NCBI RefSeq assembly: GCF_000003815.2
Contig: NC_049982.1
Span: forward strand, 12,420,043-12,484,042
Direction: 5' to 3'
Origin: Branchiostoma floridae
Taxonomy: Eukaryota > Chordata > Leptocardii > Amphioxiformes > Branchiostomatidae
DNA length: 64,000 nt
Shown: one piece after another, positions 1 to 13,475 of the stretch
How positions within the stretch are numbered: the stretch's first letter is position 1
Layout of the letters: each line of letters begins with the position of its first letter
Position numbers and translations under genes: made by a program
The notes under the pieces: generated by a model
What the model was told of the DNA's origin: nothing
Database searches by the model: none
The model's input: the letters and a program-made list of their open reading frames with translations, nothing else

Positions 1-125
1 GTTACACCACTCTTCAAAATTGATCGTCAAGCGCAAGTTTTCAAAAGCTGGGATAGCACCCCGCACCGCCTGCAGTTTCCCAACGTTAACGGCACTTAAG
101 ACCTCCTCTTTAACACTGATAGCCT
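1..125 (-). other. possible exon or coding remnant running off the window start
   Basis: On the - strand a frame is open for about 41 codons from 125 to the window edge, preceded by an acceptor-like ttttcaatctag. The peptide begins AISVKEEVLSAVNVG and looks protein-like (balanced, no low complexity), but I do not recognise the family. It could be an exon of a gene nested in the Inpp5a intron, a decayed mobile-element fragment, or chance. Confidence 0.15.
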
Positions 126-1040
126 AGATTGAAAATTGTGAGCTAAAATGATGATGACATGTTGCCGCTCAGGTTGTCAGCTTCATCATCAGGTAATTTG
201 AAAAGCCATGTTGATTGATTGATTGACGGATTGGAACAATTATAAAGCTCAAAACTACTGGATATAATTTATAATACTGTGCTACTGCTAAAATTAAAGG
301 GGTTGATTTAAATCAGAGTCAATATTATTACTTACTTTTGATGGCCTATCTATATGGAAAAGGTGCACAAACACAATTTATCAAGCATTTAGTGTGTGGA
401 GGTGCCCGTAAATTCTAAGTTAACAAACATTATTGGTACATTTGGAGATTAATATGGGTACTAAGGTAGTACATTAAAAGTTGTGTCTAACCTTTGTAGG
501 CAAACATAATTTAGAAAAAGTCTGACACTCCAAGATAACATGTCTGTGTAGATATTCTGTCAAACACACCACTGACACATTCAAATACAAACCTGAACTC
601 TTTGTCGGTAGATTTTTCTAGACAAGGGAAGGACTGTGTTGGGGCACGGGCAACTGCACAAGGAATGAATATATGCCGAAAGAATCATAATGAAAAGAGC
701 AACTGTTGTAAAACCTATTAGCAATATGCTGATACAGATAAACTTTTTGTAACCATTTTAATGTTTTGTGCCTGTTGCTCAATCAATTACATGTAACTTG
801 GAGGTATTGTAAAAAAATAAGAAAAGCCTTAAGGTTTAGACAAGCAGTGTTAAGTAAACATGTTACCACTTTTATCAAGGAAATGATTTTTGCAAAACAG
901 GAAATAAGTTGAAATTTCGCATAACATTCCACATATACTTTTGTGTGCTTGGTACCTCTTGATCTAGATGAAACATGACCAGGTACATTTGTTTGTTCAA
1001 CTATATACATGTACACAGTGATGAATTGTAGTAATATGGT

Positions 1041-1420
1041 TTGGTGATCAGTCATAATAAGTGTTCATGTCCTTCTAACGCCTGCAATGGCCCAGCTGCT
1101 CTGAGTGGAGCCATGCCAGGCAATTACCTCTCAAATATTTACCTGTGCTATGGTGAGTCATCACAACCTGGCGATAAGCGGTCGCAAAAACTTCCACGGT
1201 TGTGCGGAAGTGGGTTTATTGTGTCGCTGGGAGTAGGAGGCATTTGTTTGGTGGAGATCTGGCAGGTTCGTTATCATTTGAGGGTTAATGAGGCTCATTA
1301 ATCTTCATTAGGCAGGGGCTGATGACGATAAGGGTCTTCTGTGCACCTGTGCTAGTGGGCGCTGATAAGGGGAGCTTTTAGAACAACTCAATTGGCTGGA
1401 AGCCCATCAGAATGGAGTTG
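1041..1420. promoter_or_regulatory. candidate conserved regulatory island 1
   Basis: A block of balanced composition stands out from AT-rich surroundings. It contains homeodomain cores (GGTTAATGAGG, CTCATTAATC, TTCATTAGG within about 40 bp) and GATAAG motifs. It has no coding evidence. The call rests on appearance only. Confidence 0.25.
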
Positions 1421-3884
1421 TGAAAGTTGTTAGGGGTGGGTAATGGGTTTGTTGGTTAGTTTTCAATCGGCTGCAAGTTATTCTGTCTAACTGTACATCG
1501 TCTTGAGGCAGGACCAGAGACATTATACAGAACAAACTCTTCAATTTACTAACACATGGCATCCAATTGAATATATAACAGCAAGAATTGCATAATCTTA
1601 ATGTTATGGTTCGTGCAAAAGTTGTTCAAGGATTTTCATTTCGTCACATCCAGCAACTGCTCAAACACCTGTCACCTACATACAGGAAGGACGGTTAAAC
1701 AGTCGTCAGGTGCGCAGCTGAACATTCCTGTGAAAGCAGGCTCCATATTTGACAACCGTTTACAGCGTATGCTTAGGGCTTGGCTCTGATGTGGAAGTCA
1801 GGTGATAGATTGGCATGTCAAACCCACTTGACATTCAGGTGGGCAGGGCACTGTGGTTACTGAAACATTTTTACACCAACACTTCAACCTGCCATGAAGA
1901 TATACTGGGCACTAAGTCCAGGCCAAACGACCTGATAAGGGTTATTGAGAAAGGGCAATCCTGGGCAGCAGAAATACCCCAATAGTGCGACAACTCCATT
2001 TGGCTGCAGCAGTGCTTATTGACAGGAAGCAGCTTTAGATCTCTTTCAGTTTGCAATACGACTGGTTTGAAAACAACTTCTGTATGGACTCTGTTGTATG
2101 TTACTCTGCCCTTGATAGTAGGACTTCATCATCAATGTTTCAGAAGTACCTGATGGTAATGTGTTACATACTTAAGGGTATATAACAAATTAAAGAATGT
2201 TAAAGATGAAACGTTTTTGTTTGTATCATGTTAAGAATATCACCTGATTGATTGGTTACAGACACCCTCTTGATCTTACATGTAAATGAGCACATATTAT
2301 CGTTTTAAGTTCAGCCATTTATTCAGAAAAATGTTTTTTCATCTGAATACATTATGTAAGTTGAATAATGCAGTGCAGGAGAAACGCTAAGCCTGATTAG
2401 TTATAATGGCATGAGTACAAAGTTGTCGATGACTGGTAAACATGGGATCTTAACCGTATTACTGACTCAGATTCAGAAGCATTTGAGCCCCACTGCTGTA
2501 GACACAATTCCCCCCTCCCCCGATATCCATCGCTACAGTTATGTCGGCCTCTCCCCATATCGATCGACATTCATCAGTTTTACTGCTGCCAATTGCAATG
2601 ACCAATCTGAAGTATGGCCTGGTCAATTGTATCTTTATTACAGGCCATTATAGTGTATTGGCCATGCTACCAATCCTGGAAAGAATTGAGTGAACAGTAA
2701 TTATTACAACCATCATTTGAACAAGGATGGAAAGAAGCCAAATTGATGAAGAAGAAAGAAGTTAGGGTCTTAAGTTCTTTTGTTTTGTTCAGAAGGTGGT
2801 CAGAACTACTTTTCTTGAAGGCCTAGGTTGGCACTTTTTACATTTTAGAAATAATGTTCCATGGTGAAAACAAGATTCTGATGTCAGCTTTTTCTCTGAT
2901 GAAATGCCATAATTGATAATAAAAATTATGATTTCAGTTCACTTCCACTTGCATATCACTTTGCACCAAAACTGCAAATATTCTGAATTTTTAAGTCTCC
3001 GATCAGGTGACAGTAGCAACTTATTTTTAACATATTTGCATCATTTTTTCGCATTACCAGCATTGGTGAACAATGCAAAGTTCTCTGATTTTTGATAGCT
3101 GCCTGCCAAAAACTCCCTAGCTGAACAACTGAAGCTGTGGTGGGGAATGGGCATTTCAAGACGTTCTCATGACACATTCACACATAATTCATACGCTGTG
3201 AATATCACTCATATTTCATATGTCATATTCTATGTACCTTTAAAGGTTCTTATTTTGTGCAATCCTACATGAAACTGTCTCAACAACAGATTTTTCAAAC
3301 ATTCTTGTATGTCACTTCTAACAATTGACTCTACATTTCTTGTTTTTACTGTCAAACAAAAGGTCACCAACTCAGATACTGACTCCCAACTTTGTTCCAA
3401 GCTCCTTGCTCCAGATAAGGAAAGATGAGAAACATACTTCAGGTTAAAGTCAGAAATATCTCTAGATACGCATTTATTTCAGCGAGTCATAGCTCCTCAA
3501 ACAAAGTTATCTTTGTAAGTTTAGATTCCACCAAGACATCTTTGTCTAGATATAACCCCCCTGGATATGATCTTCCCCTATCAAACAGCAAACTAATCTT
3601 CTAAAAAGCTTTCCTTTTGTACCTATTCCCTCCTGTGTTTGTACCCACTTGCCTGCCAACTATTGTTCCAACTATATTACTCCTCATTCTTTACTGTTTG
3701 TCCAATTATTACTCATCAAAAACGTAGCTATACCCTCATTATGGACATGTTACAACAAAATTGTCGCCAAAATTTACCCTAATGCACATTTTAATACCAT
3801 CAGAGTGCACATTAATACACTTAATCTCCACATTTATATACCTGAGCCATCCCCTAATACAATGAATTCATTTCTTTCGTCTGG

Positions 3885-4080
3885 CGCAGGCTAGGAGACG
3901 AGAGGCTTTTCAATTTAATTTGTATGATGAGAAAGAATTAATTCCCTATCCTTCTCATGTACCTGCTTAATTTGGCCCATTAATCTGCCCTGTCTCCAGG
4001 CAACAGGCCCGTCGACAATCCATCCTGCTGCATTTTGATTTGATAATTTTGGCTGTTATTGTGGAACGTATTTGCAGATA
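3885..4080. promoter_or_regulatory. candidate conserved regulatory island 2
   Basis: Dense TAAT-type homeodomain cores occur here (CAATTTAATTTG, GAATTAATTCC, GCTTAATTTGG, CCATTAATCTG), with TGATTTGATAA, in a compact non-repetitive block. Typical look of a developmental enhancer; not verified. Confidence 0.3.
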
Positions 4081-7000
4081 CAATTCGTATGGACTTCCTG
4101 CCAGTCCCTAGGCTGCTCTATATTCTGTCTCGATCCCATTATCGGAAAGACTATAGTCGGATTGTATATCCTTGGACCTTCATAGGAATTTAAATTGCAC
4201 CGGATAATAGATAGCCCTTTTGCTATCAATTTGGTATGGCTAACTCCATAAAAGTTTCGTTATGGTGGTTTGATCTTCATATAACATCACGGCGCTGTAT
4301 GAAATATCCAGCCATATACATAAATTTGACATCTCTACTGTTGTGCAATGTGCTGTGGGGGATAATTAAGGTTGGCTGTGGAGGCCCCCAGATTGTTGGA
4401 TGTTCTTTCCAATTCTGGATTTAACTACAGATTGGAGGTTTAGGACAGTTTCACGAGCCTCTCACGGCTGTGGGGGCCATTGGAGTCAAACTCGGATAAC
4501 CGTTTACAAGCATTAGGCCAATCCTTTGTCTTCCGCACACGGCAGTCTCATCCTTTCATATCTGACACAGCAATAAAAATGAAACCTTGCAGCGTCTATG
4601 TTGCTGACACTTTTTAATGTCAAGGGTTATGAAATGTGTATAATATACAAATGTCACTCCATTTAGGGCCATTTCCATGCCACTTTAATATATTCCCATT
4701 TCGGATGAGTTGATGATAGTAAAAGATAATGTAAGAAATATTGGAATTTGTCATTGTAATGTGTAGTTTTCAGGTCAGGTATCAATTTTGCACCGATGTC
4801 ATCATTTCACATGCCATCAATCATTGCCGCTGGGTTAATATCTGGGGCTTTGCAAAAATATGTAGAGGTGTTTTCGCGTCAAATTGGTCCATTTGTGTTA
4901 TTGTTAATGACAGTAATTACAACTGTGAGAGTTAAGTTGCATGCTAGGTAGGTGCCAGAGTTGTCGGTCGGTCGCTTTCCTGAAGAAATTGTGATTGTCA
5001 GCTAGGGAAGCATGGCGTGGAAGATAAATGCTCACGGCGTAATTGTTGTTCCTCCCGTGTTATTGGATTACATCGCTTGGTTGCGTTCAATAGGCGATCT
5101 ACAAATTGAGGCATATTTCATTCAAACTGGTTTTTAATGCTGCAGGTATTTGCAGAGTCAGATCATTTTGCGGAGGATATAGACTGTGAAAATTGGGGGT
5201 AACAGTGTTTCAATACTTCAGCTGCGGCTATTTCAGCAGCCAAAGACCAATCTCCCACCAAATTGGATTGTAAAAATGGCGTGGGAACCTGGTCTCGGAA
5301 ACATCATTCTCCAAGATATTACATTCCTATAAAACTGGGCAGTTTGGTCGGCTGTCGGAATTTCTTCTCACAGTCTTCGTATTTCTGGAGAATGACGGTT
5401 AAGCCGTAAGGATAAACTGTTGGTTAGGTCTGTGGTACCACCCAGACAAGGTGTGAAAATTAAAACAATTTCAGAAACAGCAGAGAAACATGAAGTCAGC
5501 TGCTGTTTCATTTTGATTGTGTGGCACCATTTTATATACCTATATTATCAAGTATAGTTTCCCCGCCAGTCAAACGAGATTCATCAGAAAGCAATAAGAG
5601 GTGGTGTGGTCATATCCGCCGGCGGGGCACGCATCATTGCCCTGGTGCCTGACCTTCCACAGCCAAGCACCATGCAAAGCTTTGCAAAGTTGTATTAATC
5701 AAAAGTCAGAGGAGTATCAACATTATTTATGGGAGGTTTAAACAATCTGCGGAGTACCGAACCCACAAAGAATCAAAGAAGATGAGAAGATGTTAGACGT
5801 GATATCATCATGAAACAAGTTTGTTTCTGCATCCTTTCTTTTGAAAAGCTTGTGATGAAGATTAGAACATTTTGACAGTACATCATGTGTGATCCCTGTG
5901 ACTAAGATATAATGGCCTCAATTTGTGCAGGACTATTAGTAGGGACGGAACATTTTTCTGTGAGGTTCTACAGATCATTATGTCCAGAATTAGCTGCAGG
6001 TTCATTTGCCTGCCCTGACAAATGCCTCCGCGGCAATGGCCAGCCATTACCGTTTGTCATGGCAAGATTAAAGGCATAATTTTCCTGAAATATGGAAGCT
6101 ATATGGGTTTTCATGTGCCCCTGTCACCATATTCCCACATTTTCATGTCGCAGAAAGCACCTGCAGTTGACCTTCGGAATAAGAGGCATTTGTGAGGATG
6201 GCATACACACCCTTAGGTGTTATGACTCCTGCCAATCCATTGGTATTATAGAGGATAGGATAATGCTAGAGAAGATAGCCATATTTAACAGATTTCTTCT
6301 CAGTCCTTGGCCTTAAATAGCAAACTGTAGAAATAGTTGTACTTGGCTTTAATTTGCTCCAGCCGAGTGTAAATTGTACCGCTCTGAATAATTTGCATTT
6401 TAAGAGCAAAGGACTACTCAGGAAACGGTGTTAAGTATTAAACAGTATAAACAAACATAGTAGGGACTACAGAAAATGTTTTTATGTTTAAAGATATGTC
6501 CTGTCTTAACTGTGTTTTTGTAGTACCCATAACCTTTAACTAAATCTTTGCCGACTATAATAAGATTTTGATGGGTCTGGTAAGGGAATGGTTCATGTCC
6601 ATGTTTTCACAAAAAAAGCAACTTGAAGTAAACATAATGTTGCATAGTATACAATATGTGCATTTCCTCACTGTATGCAAATATCTACAGACAACTCAGT
6701 TGTTTTGTCATGATTTGACCTAACAAGTGAGAAAAAACCTGTGTTTCGGAATACTTCCTATCTAGAAAAAACTTGTATTGCCATATGACTGTTCTGTGTT
6801 GGAATGCTAGAGAGATTGTCTAGTAACTCTCTCTGAAACCTCACTGTAGAAAAGACATCAATGTAAATAAAAGTGTTAACAACTTGATCTGGCCTCATAT
6901 ATGTAGTAATGAATTGCAATCTTTAATACTGATTAAATCATTGTGCCACAGTTCAGGTTCTTCTTTTCATGGGAATCTGCCGGGAGCTGTTAACATACGA

Positions 7001-7380
7001 GCAAGAAGGTTGCCTTATAAAGTTCCCCCGCATTAATCTGTACAATTTGGGTAGTTCAAAGTCTTAATCACAGTTGATTAAGACTCCCCCTCTGACTGAA
7101 GGTGATGTATCACATCTCCTATCCAAGTCTACTGCACAGACAGGCAAATTTGTCAACTAGTTCCCCAGCAATACATCAAGAGAATAGGAAGGGAAGTCTC
7201 AGATTCAAACGAAATCTTCAATTAATAGTCGGTATTTGTGGAAGAAACTCTTTATTTCTGTGCAGGTAATGAAATTTCTAAGTGTGACAATTATTCTGGC
7301 TATGAATTTGAAGCCATATGGTTACTAAATGTACACAGCACTTGTTATGACTATCTCCATGAAAATGCGTGGATATTGTT

Positions 7381-7560
7381 TTTGGTGTGTTTGTGTGTGT
7401 GTCTGTGTGTTTGTGTTCCTAGATTTTTTTAGTCAGCATAACTCAAGAACCTCTTGATTGATTACAGTGATATTTGGTATGTGAGTTGGTGTTGGGAAGA
7501 TGAAGGTCAAGGTTTATTTTGGGACCCCAAGTAAGTGACCTTTTTGCAAAAGCATCAAAT
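7381..7560 (+). repeat. GT-rich microsatellite joined to a probable dispersed repeat
   Basis: About 40 bp of GTGTGTTTGTGTGTGTGT-type sequence is followed by a segment (CTCAAGAACCTCTTGATTGAT..., GAAGATGAAGGTCAAGG) whose style I associate with dispersed repeats of marine invertebrates. The dispersed part is recognised by style, not by search. Confidence 0.4.
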
Positions 7561-7919
7561 TGTCTAAATTCTTATTTTGAAAACATTGAATTTTGTAGTG
7601 TATTTAGTAATTTACAGTTGCAGTTTTTTTTTTTAATCAAGATTTCCTAAGCTACTATCTTGATGTTCTTGTAAGGAACATCATTGAATCTTGCAGCACA
7701 CCCTGCCTTTAGAAAATCAATAACAAGACCAATATCATCATCAGAGAATAGCAGACCTCTATCGGAAAAGTTCCCTATTGATTGGATGGGATGTTAAAGT
7801 TTAATAAGATGGCCTGCTATAAACGTTGTACACTTTATAATCCAGGCTGATACAGAACAAATCACCAAGTTGATTACTCTATCAAAGTTATTTTTGTGCA
7901 CAGTAAGTAAATGAAAGTA

Positions 7920-8560
7920 AAGCCGTCATTAGGGTAATACGTCGCGAATGAAGGATTGATGGCATTAGATTGAATCAGAATGGATTAAGAACCAAGGTCC
8001 GTGGGGCTTTGCCCACATTTCTGCGTGATCCACACGGCATGTTGGTAATACATGCATAGGTCAAACGGCAACCCGAGGATGAAATTTTCACCCCATGTTT
8101 CCTCCAACAAATTTATGGGTGTAAGGTAACCTTTGGTAGGATGACCCCCGAGTGGGTCTAGCGGGACCTGTGGCAAGATGAACCAGCACGGTAGGTTGAT
8201 TACGGACGAGAGTCTCTCGCATGAATGCGATCAATATCGGGGTTGTCGTGCCAAGGAGTATTGATGTCTTTAAGCACGCAATTATCGGGGTAATCATGGA
8301 AAGATCCGCAAGAAATGAATCCAATAAGTTCAACAATCAAATTAGAGATCAGTGATTAAAACTCAACTTGGATGGGACTTGGATACGTGGCAATTGCCGG
8401 AAAACTTTATTAAGGAGGTGTTTAGGTGCGCATGGCGATCTCGGAACAGCAGGTATTGGACACACCCGTGGTGCCGCATCCTGCAGACTTCATTAGCCGG
8501 AATCTGTTTCATCATTGGTAGAACCAAAAAGCTATTGATGCTAACAACCCTACAGTCGTG
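7920..8560. promoter_or_regulatory. candidate conserved regulatory island 3
   Basis: A 640-bp block of higher complexity and GC content than its surroundings. It is open in several short frames on both strands without protein character. Motifs include CATTAGATTGAATC and GATCAATATCGG. Flagged as possible regulatory DNA by composition. Confidence 0.22.
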
Positions 8561-10020
8561 AATGGGGTAAAAATATATGAGAAAGAATTCCTTATAATTA
8601 CGAAAGAGCAAAAGTGGTCAACAATTATTATGATAATTTTCATTGTGCTATCATTTAGTATCAATGTACATTAGCATAGAGTTGAGTTTGAAATACAAAT
8701 TAAGTAGGATGCCACACAGTTAATATGCAGTAGTCTTGTTTTGTACTTTGAAATGAGCCATTTATTTATCTATATTGACTGTTTTTCACTTGCTTGTATA
8801 ATTGAATTTACTGTACTTGAGACCATTAAAAATTTGTTTCAAAGCATAAATGTGCCAATCCACGAAACTGATGCCAATAGATTACATGGATGGCTAGTTT
8901 GGTAGGGGTCTATCCTTAATTGACCAAGTCTGTTTTTCCAATTTACATGGCCAAAATTCTGACAATACATGATGGATGGTAGTAGCAGTCCATGCACAAA
9001 CAAAATGTCCCTTGGCTCAGGCTGGAAGTGCCCTAAATGCATCTTTTAAAATCTAGATATGTTTTGATATGCAAGTATTACACGCTCATTCCGTCATATG
9101 TATAAGGTTCGTGTTCCTTAATCAAATATGGTTCCAAAGTGCATAAAAGCTGTAGTATCCCCTTGAACTGCTAGAGGAATATAGTAACTGTGTTGACTTC
9201 ATAATTACATCAAGTATAGCATTCCTCACTTATAGGAGTCAACTGGCTATGTTTGACAAGTATAGAAATCCCTTATATTGAACATTAATGCTTCTTCCCA
9301 AGGCTTTATGCTGGTTGCAAGTTCCATAATCCTTGTCTTTATGAAGTCATCCTCGCTGCATACTTCTGGCTGAGTCCAAACTTAGTCCAAATGTCAGTCA
9401 ATTTCCTCAACATCTGTTATTGTGACACTCTGCTGGTGAAGGCTTGCACTCCACCGCCCATGTGTGCCAATATTAAAAGCTTAATTTTCACAACTTCTTG
9501 CTTGAATTGATACAAATTGCCCTACATAGTTCCTGACATGATTCCTAATTTCCCCACCTCCCCTCATGTTTCCAGGAAGAAGTGTTGTGGTACCAACCCA
9601 CTGCATACACCTCCTTTGTTTCACAAAGTTGAACCCTCCTCCCCTAAACTATAATCAAAGCATGTCTCATGTTTTAATATCAGCTAATCAAGCAGAGGGA
9701 TGCTTGTAAATTTCCCGTGACGTTCGATACGCCACAGCCTACAGGGATATTGCAGTTTTAGGACCTGAGTTATGAAGTGTTGAATTGCAATTGAAGTGTT
9801 CATATATTTTTGAATATAAACTAATAAGGCCGTATAGAGAGATAAATACATTTTCCTCATGCGTGAAAGATTATGCATGCAACTTTCTGAAGTGTGACAT
9901 TAATATTAATTGTCCTTGCATTTGCAGAAGATTGTGTTGTAAATTAGATGAACAAATGTCGGCATGATTCAAAATCGTGATATTCTGCATAGCATTATAC
10001 AATCAGCCTCGTGTATGCGT

Positions 10021-10270
10021 TTTAAATCAAATGTCTTAATTGCACGACATGGAGTTTTGGGCTCAAATTAAGGCAATCTCCCTCCAAATATGTGCTAATT
10101 AAAACAATATCCAGTTGACGATGCTTAATTTGTAACACTTCTCCGATCTCATCAGCAACCATCCTCAGGGGGGATCTTAAGTTCACAGTAAAAGTTATCG
10201 GATGGTAAATTGAAATCGAATTGCTCATCTTGCCAAATCTTGAGCGCCAATGAGGTACTCAATCAAAATT
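10021..10270. promoter_or_regulatory. candidate conserved regulatory island 4 (homeodomain-site cluster)
   Basis: Repeated homeodomain cores occur within 250 bp: CTTAATTGC, CAAATTAAGG, GCTAATTAAAAC, GCTTAATTTG, GGTAAATTGAAATCG and CGAATTGC. NK6-class proteins prefer TTAAT/TAATTA-type sites, so auto- or cross-regulation is possible but unproven. Confidence 0.3.
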
Positions 10271-11106
10271 GAAGGGTGTATCTCACTGCATCTCAGCCAA
10301 TTATTCACAGCTCAAAGTGTATCAAAAGTAGTGGTGTGATAATGACAGAAAGGGCTGGGTTATCATCACAGTTCCTGTCTGAAATGTGTGGATGTGTGCT
10401 GAGATAAGCAGGAGCTGGCCCGGAATACCTCAGCCATGCACACTGCAGACAGCTGAGGTGGCCATCATGGGCACAGTAATTTTATGGTTTTGTGCTGTCT
10501 GATCTTGTGTGATTGGTCATCTGAACCTTGACTTCAGGGTTAAGATGGCCGATAGGAGGTCCTGGAGACATTTGAATTCCTGAAACTTTATTCAATTCTG
10601 AATGCAAATTGATGCATGATTCAATATTACAAGGAAAAATAAAAATATACAGAAAGCAGGGTTCTATTTGTAAATGACTTTGTTATGATTTTGAAATAGG
10701 AGGTGCTGTTTAAGGCAAAGACAGAATATTTACTGTTCGAGAAGATGTCAAGCAAAAAATTTACTCCACCTTGAGAGAGTGTCTATTTCGTTTCCGACTA
10801 AGATACATAATTCTTCCGTGGCTGACTTTCTACAGCGAATCCTTCTATCCTTTTATCTGTTGTACAAAACATGCTGACATGGCAGTATATCAAGGAAGCC
10901 TCACACCTTGGACACAAAGGAACAACCCATGAAATTGTTGTTACCAGAAGATAAAGGCAGCCTGCAGATGTCTTGGGGACACTGAAAAAACTTCTCAGCT
11001 GGAGTTGCATGGTCTTGCAAGGCCTATGCATGAAAGGGAGGCGGAGAGTCGTGTGTCTGCGGAAAAAGACTTATGACTCCCTGCAGATCCTTTGAAGGTG
11101 TTCTTG

Positions 11107-11115
11107 GACCACCCA
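11107..11115 (+). promoter_or_regulatory. perfect Gli consensus GACCACCCA
   Basis: The exact nine-base Gli/Ci consensus lies in the intronic sequence before the first visible Inpp5a exon. A single perfect match is expected about once by chance in a window this size, so it matters only alongside the near-matches in the Nkx6 introns. Confidence 0.25.
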
Positions 11116-12518
11116 TGGGATGTAAGAGATGCTCAAGCTGGTAGATGGGAAACTTTTTACACTTATCCCCTTCTATAGTGCTCTAATGCCATTGGCTGAC
11201 AAATAAAATGATACAGGTGGAGGGATAGTGGTTGGACACAAACCCACAATCCTTAATTTGTATACGTGTCTGCCATAAGATGTACCAAGTAAACAACCTT
11301 AAGTTGTTTATTGGTCCTTAACAATTGTATTTCAGATGCATTTTAGAATGAGTGAGGATTTTGCACATACATTAGATTTATATAAATGATAGAACATAAA
11401 AGTTTGGCCCAGGAAGCAACTTTCAGGTCACATTAGGTCACTAACTAATGATTGACAGTTTGTCCAAACTATCTTTTTACAAACTAACAAAGTCTAGTGG
11501 TTGATGTGCTGTTCAGAAGAGCTCTGCATGCATAAACATGACAGTGTGCTGTAGAAAATGTGGGCATGCTTTTGCATGAACATTTCTCTGCATGATGGAT
11601 GGCTAATAATGCTGTTAAACTTTGCCATTTTCAGGCAATACAGCATGTTTAAACATCCCTCCTTAATTGGGTTTGATGGCTTATAATTGGGACAAATTGA
11701 CGTGTTGTGACAGCTTATGGAGTGGCTTGTGTTGGTTACCTTCGAGGGCGTACTCCACAGAAGGACGGAAAACCGCTTTTCATCCAGGATCACTAACATT
11801 GTTTTTTACAAGCAAATTTCTAACTTGTGTGGAAAAATATCCGGTTGTGTGCTCACTTAGAGTGGGGGATAATGCAAGAGTTTCTTTTGTTTGGCCCTTG
11901 ATCTTTGAGTAATTGCGTCAGTCATTGCAATGTTGTAAAGTCAAACATCATGTAGGATGCTGCCATTAGCAAGATAGTATGATGTCAGAGTCTGCCAATG
12001 CGGTATCCTTTTAACAAAAATATAGATGTAGTTTCCACAATCTTTCTGGAAGAAAGAAAGTGCATTGGGAACATTTAAAATCCAAATGTCTGCATACACC
12101 TGCAGTAAAAGAGCTCATTCCCCTGTATATGATAATGTACAATGTAATAAATATCATGTGTATCTTTCATTTTTTACAACAAGAGTTTATACTATAATTG
12201 TTTTATTAGAAAATCTTCTTAATCAATCGTCTTAATTAAAGTGCCTCTTGATCACAACTAAGTCAACCGTTAATGATATGTAGTTTATGTTCATTTTGAT
12301 GTCCCTACCATATATATATCAATGTTAGATATTACTGTTGCCTCCAAATTATGATCAAAGTGCTCTATCCATAGCACTTGAACTTAACAGTAAACTTGGT
12401 GAGAAATGTTGCCTAGATATGCAGCATTCTGATTTAGTAGTGTTACTTGCTGGGACATTTTCCAGTATGTTTTATTCAGCTCCCGACATGTGTGACCCAA
12501 CCACACTTGCCGTTTTTC

Positions 12519-12695
12519 CTTTGAGCCTCCTGAAGGATAGATGGCAAAATCATAGTCTATGGTTCATCAAGGGAGAACTGTGGCCAATTCTGTTAGAAAA
12601 CTCATTCTAACCACATCTGTGATATTCTGTACCCAGGTGCCAATCACTTTCCTTGGTCCTTTTGGAGAAAGTGGAGACAGATGTACTTTTCATGT
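12519..12695 (+). repeat. dispersed repeat, copy A of an inverted pair
   Basis: This matches the reverse complement of 26408-26583 at high identity. The core is near-identical from TTTGAGCCTCCTGAAGGAT to CACATCTGTGAT, and similarity resumes at AGTGGAGACAGATGTACTTTT. The 177-bp unit is presumably a transposed element; no ends or target duplication were defined. Confidence 0.75.
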
Positions 12696-12888
12696 CAAAA
12701 AAGTCGATCAAACTGTGGGACTGTAGTTCATAGTCGTGTTACTATGAAGTGTCTATTTCAGCACAGTCAATACATGGAAGGTTCATACTTTTATCGCTTA
12801 GTAAATGACAAATTTGTCAGCGATAGTCTGTTAATTGCTCTTTGATGGGTATCAGTGTTTCCCCTTTAAAGTTTTTGTTGGCAGAGTA

Positions 12889-12917
12889 GTTACTGTTACC
12901 GTTACTGTTACTGTTAG
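12889..12917 (+). repeat. GTTACT hexamer microsatellite
   Basis: About five tandem copies of GTTACT/GTTACC are visible by eye. Confidence 0.7.
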
Positions 12918-13475
12918 AAGAAGGCCAAGTAGCTCTGTCGGATTGATGGTAGATCATAGCTGTTAGTCTTACTTAAGTGCTCCTAGTTTGGGACTTTGCA
13001 GATATTTAGTTCCACCATGACCACAATAATGGCTGGGCAACCATTGGATAGTGTCATAAGACATACTTTTTGTGTTTTAGGGAATGTTACACTGACTTTT
13101 GAATAAAAATGAAAAAGAACTATGCATACACCCATGCAGATCTGATCAGGAATACTGCAAACTGAGTCAATATAGACCTCGGTACCTGCTTAAAAGTGTT
13201 AAATCTAAAACCTTTAATATTCTTAAACAAAATATTTGGTCAGATGGTAATTTTACCTCACGGATGAAAAAACAGAATGATAAAGTGAGATGATAAAAAA
13301 ATTGAAATTGTTTTTTCTACCAAATTGGATTCTTATTAGTACCATGAAAGTTGATACCTGTGTGTTATTTATATACATATCGCATGTCCTGATGAGCATG
13401 TTTTGATGATGTTGTTAATATCACCAACTACTTAATAATCTCATAACAGACATTTCCATCTTCTGTTTTATGCAG

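Larger units (their letters stand above)
126..13475 (+). other. non-coding stretch, probably a large Inpp5a intron
   Basis: No exon of Inpp5a or any other gene was recognised here. It holds a GATT simple repeat near 211-226, several candidate regulatory islands, a GT-rich dispersed repeat (7381-7560) and one arm of an inverted repeat pair (12519-12695). The remainder is AT-rich intron-like sequence. Confidence 0.6.

Noticed and set aside
5930-5972. Possible upstream Inpp5a exon ending EHF(S) before gtgagg, after a tgtgcag acceptor
   Set aside because: Only the last three or four residues resemble the human SQEHFT end. The preceding codons (GLLVGT) do not match and the exon would be too short.
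12338-12610. 90-codon frame on the + strand
   Set aside because: Its end lies within the dispersed repeat at 12519-12695; no known transposon protein was recognised, so it is treated as repeat rather than gene.
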